Below are positions 21,490-31,228 of a stretch of DNA of 64,000 nucleotides, piece after piece. The stretch covers positions 310,001-374,000 of the forward strand of contig JAJOHG010000009.1 of the NCBI GenBank assembly GCA_021029095.1, written 5' to 3'. How positions within the stretch are numbered: the stretch's first letter is position 1; each line of letters starts with the position of its first letter. The translations under genes and the position numbers were made by a program. Origin of the DNA: Phellopilus nigrolimitatus. Taxonomy: Eukaryota; Basidiomycota; Agaricomycetes; Hymenochaetales; Hymenochaetaceae. The notes under the pieces were generated by a model that worked only from the letters and a program-made list of their open reading frames with translations, did no database searches and was not told the origin of the DNA.

Positions 21490-23528
21490 ATTCACGGGGT
21501 AGTATTAGGTTATAATCTTCGCGATACGCTATATGAGTGTGCCCGTTTGTTCCAATACTCTAAAAGTAAATTTACCTGTCATCATTATGTCGCTATAGCT
21601 GTCTAGGCTCATGGCTAGCCGTTGTTGTGCTAACTATTCCGTGGTACATCGGCTATGAACTGGCAGCTGGGTAGAGATGCGCGGAATATACTTGTTCGGT
21701 AACGCGTGTCTCCGACATATTTAATTGATTAGAGAGGCGCGTCACTGCAAAGATTTCAGACTGTCACTGTCAATACTAAGTTAACTTGAACCAATGACTT
21801 GTGGCAGTGGAGCGGATTAAATCAAAGCATCTCACCAGGCTATTTTTCGGCATGTTTTGGGCGTCAGTATTCCCATCAACAGGGAGAAAATGGGTAATCA
21901 TGCGGGCGTTCATCTTGAAGAAGCCCTTGCAATTATGGGTTAGCTGGTTCGGCCTGCAGTGACGTCTTCGCGTAGACTCTTACATTTGTATTGGATCGGG
22001 ATGTTCAGCTGGTGCATAACCCTACACTTTTCCGAAGAGCCACGCTGCTACGAGAGCCTTCTTTTAGTTTAAATCGGCGTCCGCACCCGACTTCCGTGCT
22101 GACTCCTATCCGCCGAGTTAGATGTAGAACATTTACATGGATGATCGACCTACCGCCCGCTGTATCTACACGTCGACCACATTCAACGCCACTCGGTACG
22201 GCGCGATGTCCGCCTAGGGGAAGACAAGTGACGTATGGCATAACCTTGGACGCATTGCTATTTGGAATTACCCACACTTATATACGCGAGTACTTCTGGT
22301 GATCAAGCTGAGTGATCGCCGGGATCGTTTGAATGTGATGTGAGCTATGACGTTTTTTTTTACTCTGGAAGGCCCAGGACATAGGACCCGGAATACTCTT
22401 GCTTATCTGAAACTACAGACTGGTGGACCTGGTCTCGTGGTCTTATCCATGACTATCCTCTTATCAAGCAGACCAAAGTTTGTGAGTCTTACTCGGAGTC
22501 GTGAAGAGGGCGATCGAAAAAGGCAGTCACTGAAATAAGGGAATTACAAATAGATTTCCGGCGATGTCTAAGTCGCTCTACATGAATTTCAGCTCTCCGA
22601 TCCATGTACCGCGCGTCCTCACAGTACCAGCATAAAGTCAGACGACTTACTTCCATGACAAACATGGAACCTAGTGAGTAAATGTGCGTGCTACCTTGGG
22701 CTGGAAGCATGAGTAGGTTCTGACTTAATGACAAGTTTTGAATTGGTTGATTTGAGCTGGTTAAGCGTCAACCATGTCCATCGGAGATCGCCGCGCCCAT
22801 GCACTCCGAATCAATGCACGAAACTACGGGTTAGCTACTGTCTCCTTAAGCGCCTGGGATACTGTGAGAGTTCTTATCTCAACTCAGGCTTGCTAAAATA
22901 CACCCGGTGGCTCGCTAACCCCGCACTTTACCACTACCGTAGCAGCAAGCGGCGTATGACACAGGTATATAAGTAGTTCCTTGACCGCGCAGCTCCACCC
23001 GGCCTAGCGCCTGTTGGAAATGCTTCAAATGTAGTGCAGTCCGTGAGTCACCGCGCGACCACGGAGATGGCTGCAATGCCAGCGCCGGTTCCGGGTACAG
23101 CTAGTTTTTCTATTCCTCCCTTTGTACGCTGAACTTGCATGATTTTCTGCTCCAGCCACGACAGTGGATTGAATACCCTTGTTCTACTCAATTCGGCCAT
23201 AGTAATTCAGCTGCACGTCGAGCACAAGCCTAGGAGCTTTCCGAACGAAGCCGGCCACATTTGACGACTTCCGGCGAGAGCTTTGCCTTGATTGCGTCCT
23301 TTATCCGGCTTTGACTCGCATTTCCAGCAACTCGGAAGAATCCTCCAAAAATAAGCTAGGCCTCCCAGACAATGTTGCTAAGAATGTTGCTAAGTAGAGT
23401 CATCCAGTACTAACCTTACGGTCAAGCAGATTCAATGTCTTGGTATCGTCTTTGCAGACTTTCGAAATTCAGCCTTGCTTGTTTTCGCATTGCTTTGCAT
23501 TGGTGGACTAAAGGGGATCACGCCTTCG
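21490..23528. other. Intergenic copy of the 14.2-15.8 kb region
   Basis: Follows F-box C as 14162-15769 follows F-box B: same F-box 3' flank, same middle part, same WRCPC distal promoter from about 23150. No gene found. Confidence 0.5.
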
Positions 23529-23536
23529 TACTTAAG
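23529..23536 (+). promoter_or_regulatory. TACTTAAG element, orphan WRCPC promoter
   Basis: Same element and spacing to an ATG (23574) as WRCPC gene 1, including the leader tgtctatgtcaaATG, but no WRCPC coding sequence follows. Confidence 0.6.
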
Positions 23537-23573
23537 ACAAATCTAACATTTTTGTGCTCTCTGTCTATGTCAA

Positions 23574-23783
23574 ATGTTCTCACAGAAGCGTGTCAGCTGG
23601 AATATTAAAGGAAAAGGAGCACGGGTCTCCACCCGTTTGGAGAAGATCGCAAACATAAGAAGAAATACACAATCAGCATCTCTGCACACGGGCCACGCGT
23701 ATATGCAGTTGTGGCTAAATTTATTGTTATTTGTGCGCCGTATGTACATACCACGTGCCGCGACGCGTCCCCCTTCGTTGTGA
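23574..23783 (+). other. 69-codon ORF placed behind an orphan WRCPC promoter
   Basis: ATG in the same context as WRCPC gene 1 opens MFSQKRVSWNIKGKGARVST and ends after 69 codons. The coding sequence is not WRCPC: it runs into the repeat that begins near 23620. It is probably a by-product of repeat insertion or deletion that removed a gene and left its promoter. There is no evidence that it is translated. Confidence 0.3.
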
Positions 23784-25450
23784 TCGGCACTCACCTTTTT
23801 CTTCCTGCGTGAATCCGAGAGTTCTCGATATCGCGTTGCCATCAAGAAGAGAGCAAAACGTTCAAAACGACGGTTCGAAAATGCTGCGGGTCTCCAACGA
23901 AAACACTTACTCTTTGGAGTTGCGGCCGGCCCATTGAAGCTCAGGGACAATTGAAAGGCTGTGGGTCTGCTGGACGGTAAATTTGAATGAGGCAACTTAT
24001 TCACCCGCCGAAGGAAGGCTTGTTCGAGCTTATTGCGTAGTCTAGGCAAACTGAATACGGATCCAAGAAGGCCCGCGCGAGAACTCTCGGCGGACTCACG
24101 CTCGTAGCATTCTACCATTATCGGCTCGTTTTCTGCTGGCCGGCATCGACATCGAGGCACGCATTTTCATACAGATGATCTGCAGATGATCTCAAACGAT
24201 CTCCCATGTATACATTTCCCCGCCCGTTTCTCCCGCGAGTTCGCGCGTCTGTTACCAGCGGACTAGATCCGGGATGATACCTACTGCGCTTCGGGGGGAG
24301 AAGGTCGGTGACGTATGTGTATGTGTGTGGCTGCAGGCCCTTCCGGGTTTAACCGTGCCCTCTGTGCTTGCAAATGTCGACGCCAAAATCGAGGGAAGAT
24401 GCTGCGCTCTGTGACGCAATTAGTGCCCGTCGATATGAGGGATGATCGTCCGGATTAGCATTATAGCTCTCTGGGACACGCGTGTGCATGCCTACCCTTC
24501 GGCTTTATTCTCGCAGATCATTCACTGGCGGACCCCGAGGAACTCCCTGCGAGAATGGAAAGAAACTCGATAGGGGCTCGACTGCCTCGTTGTCGTCCCG
24601 TCTCGTCTCGTAAGCCCCCGATCCGCACTTTGCCCTCAGTACTAGCTAGGCCTGGCTGCAGGCACACCGTGTCCGTCCAAATTCGAGGGTGGCCGGGAAG
24701 AATCTCGCCGCATGCCGACTTTGAAAATTCCCCATGCGCATCGGGTTTCAGCGCGCCGCTCGATTTGCGCTGGCTAGCTGGCGAATTTGCAATCGCAGGT
24801 GCAGCGGGCGCATGGCCCCCGGGCTCTATGCCTAGGCTTCCGGGACGGCAGCGAAAACGTATCGGCAAGGACCAGCGTGTGCGAGAAAGCTGCGGATCGG
24901 CTATAACAAACTGCATTTCAGAACGGGCTCGCTGCAGCCAGGAGCACAACGTCATCTCCATAACATCCCCAGAGAGTGTCGATACGGCATCCTTATTCCT
25001 GCTCATGAAAGAAATCTATATTGCGTAGACGGGGATTCATTCCAGCCTCTGACGACTTGCGCCATGCACATTTTGCTGCTTGGCATCGTCATCGGGGCGC
25101 GCATTCACGTAAGCGGTCAACAAATGATCTCCCATATATGCATTTCCACACGCGTTTCTCCCGCGCGATTCGCACGTCTGTTACCATCGGACTGACTAGA
25201 TCCGAGACGATGCTGTCTTTCGGGGATAGAAGAGGGTGACGTATGTATGTGACTGCAGCTTGCAGGCCCTTTCGAGTCTGCCCTCTCCGTGTTGGCGTAT
25301 ATCAACGCCGAAGTTAGGAAAGGCGCTGTGTTCAATGACACAGTCGCGACTGTCGATGTGGAGGATGATCGTCCGGATTGGAATTATGGCGCTATGTCGG
25401 TGTGCATGCCTATCTTCAAAAACATGAATAGGTCCCGATTTATTGCCAGA
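23620..25450. repeat. Composite repeat block, inverted copy of 45.6-47.5 kb
   Basis: Non-coding, in order: a segment also at 27.1 and 43.8 kb; a 350-bp segment (24139-24495); a 580-bp segment (24495-25075, around gcggaccccgaggaactccc); then a second direct copy of the 350-bp segment (25078-25415). Both copies share cgcatt..., gatctccca, gtctgttacca and gatgatcgtccgga. ORFs inside are not maintained between copies. Confidence 0.7.
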
Positions 25451-26204
25451 TTATAATTTTGTAAGAATTGACAGGCGTCAACTAGGGCGGTCGACGCACG
25501 CTGCACCTATTCACTCCAAAAACAATCCACAAAGCTACAAGGCAGAAATCGCTCCTTAGTCGTCGGGACGTTGTAAGAATGGATGACGTCTGGCGCCAGT
25601 TCTATACGAAGGCTTCTGTTGGGTTTATAATCTAGTCCTCAGAGGCTCCTGATGGCCCCACACCGCTGGGGCATATGACACGAGGCAATAGCTGATCTTT
25701 TGTCTTTCTGCGGCTTTAACGTCGGCCTTTAAGTCTAGTAGAGACAACCCCCAATGGCTGTGGTGCAACCACAAGAACAGGATCAAGAGCAAACTGCCTC
25801 TGGAGCCACGTTTGCTGCTCCCCCCTCTGCGCAGCAAAGTTCCGTAATGCTTGCTCCAGCTGCAATAGCGCGCTGCGGCCATTTCTGTCTTCCCAGTCCC
25901 TCCGGTTGTCGAGCACGAACGGGGCCAGCCACATTGGACGGCTTCCGGAAGGGGAGCTTTGCCTGCGTAGATTGTGCTCGCCGCCACACTGCAAATTGCC
26001 CTTTGTAGCGACTCGGAATACGTCGTCCCGGTGGGCCTGAATAAGTCATCTGGGCATCAATGTTGTCAGGAAATTCGTCCGGTAGTAACCGTAAAGGGAT
26101 CCGATGCTCTCCTCACGTCTCTCTGCGTACCATGGAAGGTCGGATTGTGGAAGCAAAGTTGCTTGCTCTTGCATTGTTTTGTCTTGGAGGGGATCACGCC
26201 TGCA
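25451..26204. promoter_or_regulatory. Upstream region of WRCPC gene 4
   Basis: About 25451-25650 is arm sequence with no gene. About 25700-26160 is the WRCPC distal promoter block, ending in gaggggatcacgcctgca next to TACTTAAG. Confidence 0.45.
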
Positions 26205-26212
26205 TACTTAAG
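26205..26212 (+). promoter_or_regulatory. TACTTAAG element of WRCPC gene 4
   Basis: TACTTAAG in context ggatcacgcctgcaTACTTAAGaca, about 98 bp upstream of the start codon. Confidence 0.6.
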
Positions 26213-26309
26213 ACAGGCCGGACGCGTGCGAGCGCTCTATCGACATCGCATTTCCGCACAAGGAAATAAGCAAGCCCGCCATATTGAGATTTAAAAAGAA
26301 AAGGTGAAC

Positions 26310-26748
26310 ATGAACAAGCGATATAGCGAGCTTTGCAGGGGTGAGCTCGCTCACCTGCGATCGAGCGGATGGCCCCGCACTGACACGCCTGTTATCGCGC
26401 TTGCGGTGTGTGTGCCAGAATTGAAGAGCCAGCTTGTAGAGGCAGACGCGAGCACGCTTAGAATCAGGTCGGATAGATATAACGAAGGAGTGCAGATATC
26501 GCTCAGTGCGCATTCGTTTTCTTTTCGCATGCTATTCCCGGTACTTACTGCACTCTTGCTGTGCCTGCGAAACAGGTGGCGCTACCCAATGGCGCTGTCC
26601 CTGCCGTTTCAGCGCCGGGCGCAAACGCCCGACACAGATGTCGGCATTCGGGGAGAACCTCACGTACGCCTGTCTCGAGCTGCAGCTCGTGCTTCTGAGG
26701 GCAGAAACCGATCACCAGTTGTTCCACGAGAGAGTAGGAGGTTTGTAA
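26310..26748 (+). CDS. WRCPC-family protein 4 (one module)
   Basis: Three exons, 26310-26340, 26419-26505, 26576-26748; 291 nt, 96 residues, both introns phase 1. Exon 1 gives MNKRYSELCR. The alpha exon (29 codons) gives ELKSQLVEADASTLRI. The beta exon gives ATQWRCPCRFSAGRKRPTQM, then SAFGENLTYACLELQLVLL, then ETDHQLFHE. Left-arm partner of gene 5, with the same exon sizes for exons 1 and 2. No signal peptide or TM; function unknown. Too fragmented to be found by ORF length alone. Confidence 0.7.
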
Positions 26749-26879
26749 GGTAAGGTGAAAAAGGGCCCCCGGCCTGTGCTCCACCGTAGCCAATCACGAC
26801 AACCCGCAAGCGTCGTAGTTTCTGGGGACTATATTATGGGGAGATATATTTAGTTACGGGCTACGTAGATAGGCGGTGG

Positions 26880-28050
26880 GATGCTATTGTGTATGTATGA
26901 GCGTAGCGCATGAGACGCCGTATGCACGCATAATGTGGTGCAATAGAATGCAGCGGTTTTCCCACAAACGTCTTGCTACTACACGCCCGGCCAGTTCAAA
27001 AGAAATGTCGATCTGCGTTTCAGGCACACTGGTTCAGATTCGCTCCATTTTCCGGTCCGAAGCCAGGAATGGCCGAGCACACGTCGTATAGGAACGAACG
27101 AAGGACGTTGATTGCTACAGAGAGAAAACGTGGCGTCGGATTTGTGGGTGTATGTATACGTGCTCGCGACGGCGTCCCCCCCTAAGTTCGCGCGGCCGGC
27201 GCCGCTTTTGTCTTCTTCCTGCGTGCATCCGAAAGCGCCCGACGTCGCGTCGCGTAGCCACAGCAAGAAGAAGGGAGCGCAGCGTGCAAAAAACAACGGC
27301 GGTTCACATCCCCCGCGAGTTCCTTCAGAAAAAAAAAAAAACAAACAAAAAAACAAAAAACAGCAACCACGCACGCACGCCTTAGCGCTGCAATACCGAT
27401 CCCGTTCGCGTCCAGCGTGGCGCGCGCGCGGGCGGCCGGAACGCCGTGGGCCTGCTTGCTGCTGGGCGGGGTAAAGTTGGTTAGAAAACAAGAAAATATA
27501 CACGCGTGCCTAGCCCGCCAAAGGCGTGCGTATGGTCTCAGAAAACTAGACACGGATCCGAGGAGCGCCGCCGCGCGCCCCTGCCCTATCGGCCCGTTCG
27601 CGCATCGCCATCGCCATCGAGGCACGCATTTCCACAGAGACGAATCGAGACAGACAGATGGTCTCCCGTGCCCGTGCCCGTGCATGCACACATTTTCCAC
27701 GCCGCGCACGTTTTCTTTCGCTGCTGCTGCTGTGCTGGCGGCTGGCGAACAGTCGACGCCGAAGCCGAGTCGAGGAACGCGGTGGTGCGCTCGGTGATGG
27801 CGCAGTCTGCGCCTGCCGATATGAGGATGATGATCGTCCGGGTCCGGATCCGGATTGGTGGGTGGGGTGCGCATGTGCTGCCTCCCTTCGAGCAGATCAT
27901 TCGGCTTCGTATTCGTCGGTGGACCCCGAGGAACCCCCCCTGCGAGCACGCCAAGAACGGAGGGCGGGCGCGCCTCGTCGTTGAAACGTCGTCTCTCGCA
28001 ATCCCCGACTTGCATTCCGTTCTTAGCGGCGCGCTAACACTAGCAGCAGC
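26880..28050. repeat. GC-rich copy of the composite repeat
   Basis: Matches the reverse complement of about 43.1-44.15 kb and resembles 23.75-24.55 kb, but is much richer in G+C and in CpG (for example cgccatcgaggcacgcattt, cggtggaccccgaggaaccc). Where the copies differ, the others often have T or A for C or G. A 277-codon minus-strand ORF here is not kept in the other copies and I do not call it a gene. It ends where the copia relic begins. Confidence 0.6.
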
Positions 28051-28170
28051 GAGTCCAGCGTTGTCTGTGTGAGGATCCGCCGCCGCTTTTGAAGAACCCG
28101 CCCGGCGCGTGCCCTGGTGGATATCTGCCAGATGCGAATGCGCGGGTGTGCTGTAAGGCACACACACACC

Positions 28171-28393
28171 TGACAACCAGTCCGCCATCGCACTCACTAA
28201 AGACCATCAGTACCATGCGCGCACGAAGCATATCGACATCCGGTATCACTTCCTGCGCTGGGTCTGCGAAAACGGGTCGATCAAGCTCACATACTGCCCG
28301 ACCGCCGATATGGTTGCCGACGCGCTCACGAAGCCACTCCCTTCGTTCAAGGTGAAGCATTTCGCGGCCGCGCTCGGGCTCCTCTCGACTTGA
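28171..28393 (+). pseudogene. Ty1/copia polyprotein remnant (end of RNase H)
   Basis: In-frame C-terminal end of a copia pol: NQSAIALTKDHQYHARTKHI, then DIRYHFLRWVCENGSIKL, then YCPTADMVADALTKPLP and a stop. These are the conserved 'DNQSA', 'TKHID' and 'D..TK' motifs of copia RNase H. Everything upstream (gag, integrase, reverse transcriptase) is missing, so it is a 5'-truncated relic. Confidence 0.92.
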
Positions 28394-28833
28394 GGGGGAG
28401 TGTTGGAATCCAAGTCGGCGGAGCCGCGAGGCCGAGAGCGAGTGCGCACTGGTTGCGTGCTCGGGCGGCGAGGTCACGAGCGCATCGTCTCGGCTCAGCG
28501 AGCCCGAGGCTCACTGGACTGCGATTGGCTGGCCCGCGATCTCGGTTCACCCGCGCGCCACTCGCACACCACCCCCGCTCGCTGTCCGAGCCCCCTCGTT
28601 TTACATTGCCCAGATAGATAGTCATTTACTCATCGTTTATTTGTCTTTATCTTTCTTTATCATTCCCCCCTCTTTCCGTATCGTAAAAGCGGCTCTCCGC
28701 AGCTAGAAAACCCATTAGTATAAAAAGCCTCTTTATTCTTATGGCCACCTCAGACGTTCGCACACCGCGCAGACGACTGAGGTGAGCTTTCGGACATTAT
28801 AACGTTTCTATTATACTTTTACTTATTACTACA
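28392..28833 (+). mobile_element. Polypurine tract and probable 3' LTR of the copia relic
   Basis: gagggggag (28392-28400) directly precedes TGTTGGAATCC, the usual polypurine tract and LTR start. A matching ACA end is proposed at 28831-28833 (attactACA), giving an LTR of about 433 bp with a TATA-like tataaaaagcc near 28720. No second LTR was found, so the right boundary is inferred. Confidence 0.65.
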
Positions 28834-28923
28834 TTAAACTAGCTTACTTCGTACTAGGTTAGTTTGCAATATGAATAGACGTTCGCACACCGCGCAGACG
28901 ACTGAGCTTACTTCGTACTAGGT
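28753..28923. repeat. Short interleaved direct repeats in and after the LTR
   Basis: gacgttcgcacaccgcgcag plus acgactgag occurs at 28753-28781 and 28878-28906, and cttacttcgtactaggt at about 28842 and 28907-28923. The end of the LTR region was partly duplicated. Confidence 0.8.
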
Positions 28924-30476
28924 GTACTATTGTAGTGCCGTTGCGCGGATCTGTCTCACCAAGCTACACACACGCATAGGCGCGCGCCGCCAACTTCAAC
29001 AACAGCGCGCAGGGCCGGCTGGCTGGCGGATCACCGTTTTGGGATGGAACGGGTTGATCGGCGGGCCTGGGCCCCTGGCGTGGACCGACGTGGGTCCGGG
29101 TCCGAGACCGGGGCTTGATTTGGCCCTGAGCCTGAGCGCGAGCCTGAGCCTGAGCGCGAGCCTGATCGGCGGATCGCCGGGAGCAGAAACGAGTTGGGTC
29201 GGGTTGCCCGTGCTGTGCTGCGCTGTGCTGCGACGCGACGCGGCGGTTGGGCGTATGTATTATATTATTTAGAGGGCGAGGGGCCGGTGACCGCGGACAC
29301 GCGGGTATGCGCGCGCGCTGCGCCTGTCCGAGTCGGGCAGCGCAGGAGCCTGGTACGGCGCGCGTGCGCGCGGTGGGAGCGGTGCGCGTAGGGCGCGGAG
29401 ATAGGGGTGTGTGTGTAGCGGGCTGGGCAATAGGTGGGGCGCGGCTGGGCGTAAGCGGGGGGTAGGTGGGATGGGGACTGCGGGAAAGAGAGAGGGAGCG
29501 GTGACGGCGCAGACCGCGCGCAGGCGTAGCAGTAGTGGGGGCTGTATATATTATATATATAAATATATGTATGTGTTTGAGGGATAGGTCCTGTGTGTTC
29601 CCCGGACAGGCGTTGCGTGAGTGCATATTAAAATTGGCCGGGGCGCGGGCGCGGGCGGGCGGTGTATATGTATATATATGCGTGTGTGAGAGGGAGGGAG
29701 TATGGGGAAAGAGGCGCGGCGGGCGGGCGTGGAAACAGGTGCGTTGTTTATTGGAGCGAGTGATGCCCGGGCACCAGAGCGAGCGCCGAATTCGAAATAA
29801 CGAAATGAAAATAAATAGCGGGCGCGAGGGCAGAAAGGGGATCGCTGGGCGCTTCTAGCGGGGGGAATGCAAATCGGCCGTGGGAGACGGAGGGCGCGTG
29901 TTTATTTATACTTTATGTGCGGCGATCGTCGCGAGGTGGGATTGATGAGGGATGATGACGTGATGCGGGGTGTCCGGGGCCAGGGCCTTTAGGACGCAGG
30001 ACGAGGCCAAGGGGGGCAGACGCCGATCTCGAACTGACGGACGGCTGCGCGTGGGCTGATGACTTCATCGCCTCCCCTATATGTATTTATACGTCCCAAC
30101 CCGACGACCTGACTTGGCCCTTTTCTTTTCCCGCTCGAGCTCGCCTTGACATCCCCCACCCTTCTTCCCTTCTCATTTTCTTTCCCTTTTTGCTTTTACT
30201 TTTACTTTTGATCTTTTGATTGATTTTTTGATTTTTGACTTTTCTTGCGGGATATCTTTTCTGGGAAATACGACGCACGCACACACACCCCCTGTTTCGT
30301 TTCGCCAGCGAGCGGGCTCTCACACACATCTTGATCACCGCCAGCACTTCAGACCATCCACGACCACCACGACCACTCGCCAGCACCACGACCACGACCG
30401 CGACCGCGACTGCGCACACGACCACGACCGCGAGCCGGCGAAGACGAACCCGCACACGTCGCCGATAACACTCCCC
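28924..30476. other. GC-rich intergenic region upstream of the zinc-finger gene
   Basis: No gene recognised. Contains a short minisatellite of gagcctgagc-type units (about 29124-29166) and TA-rich patches (29546-29570). The last 400 bp (pyrimidine-rich, cgacgcacgcacacac) should be the leader of the zinc-finger gene. Confidence 0.4.
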
Positions 30477-31193
30477 ATGACGACGACGACGTCGCCATCC
30501 CCGCGCGCGCCCCTTGCCGGCGCCGCCTATCCGCCGCCGCCAGCACTACCTGCGCTCACACCGCTATCATCACCCATCTCAACACCGCTACCGCCCACCT
30601 CAACTTCGTCGTCGTCTTCGCCTCCCCAGCGCCGGCCGTCCCCGGCGCCCGCGCCCGCACCAGCGCCCACGGGCTCCGTCGGGGACGGAGAGGCCGGCGC
30701 GCGCGGCTCGGACGGCTTGATGGCAGGGACGGGGATGCGAGCGCCTGCGGCTGCGGGCGCACATACAGCGGGCGCGGTAGCACCGCCGCCGCAGCTGCCG
30801 CCTGCGACGGCGACTGCGCTCCCGGGCATCAGGGACCTCTTCCCCGGTACGTCGCCGTCGCCGTTCCTTTCTTGCCTGTTCCCTCCTTTCTCGTCTGGGC
30901 TTGCGTCCCCGTTTTCGTGTGGGTGGTGTGTGTGGGGCGTTTGGACGCTGGGCGCCGGGTGCTGGCGCCCGCACAGCGCGCACGCAGCCGTGATGCGCTG
31001 CGCTGCGCCTGCGCCTGCGCCTGCGCTGTTGTCTCTGCGCCGCGTAACTGCGTCGCCGTGCAGCTGCGTATCCGTGCATCTGCGTCTCCATCTGCGTCGT
31101 CAGGGCGCGCAGCCGCGGCACGGCGCTGCACAGTACGGCACAGCCGCCTGTTGGCCGTGCCAGCGCGCGCGCGTTGCCAGGCAGCGTGCGAGC

Positions 31194-31228
<35 letters not shown>

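Larger units (their letters stand above)
9747..28050. repeat. Left arm of an inverted segmental duplication (about 18 kb)
   Basis: Read on the opposite strand, this stretch matches 42620-60990 in content and order: PEX7, divergent F-box gene, two-module WRCPC gene, one further WRCPC gene, repeat blocks, single-module WRCPC gene, repeat block. Extra in this arm are the hAT MITE (10655-11509) and an inserted second F-box unit (about 18.9-23.6 kb). Coding parts look roughly 85-96% alike by eye, so the duplication is not recent and is unlikely to be an assembly artefact. Confidence 0.8.

Noticed and set aside
27182..28015. 277-codon minus-strand ORF in the GC-rich repeat
   Set aside because: Low-complexity Arg/Pro/His composition, no domain, and the frame is broken in every other copy of the repeat.
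28924..30200. Possible genes between the copia relic and the zinc-finger gene
   Set aside because: ORFs are short, repetitive and Arg/Gly/Ala-rich with no motif.
31195..31227. Poly-Gln or poly-Ala tract in the zinc-finger protein
   Set aside because: The GCA array lies inside the 509-nt intron of the spliced model.
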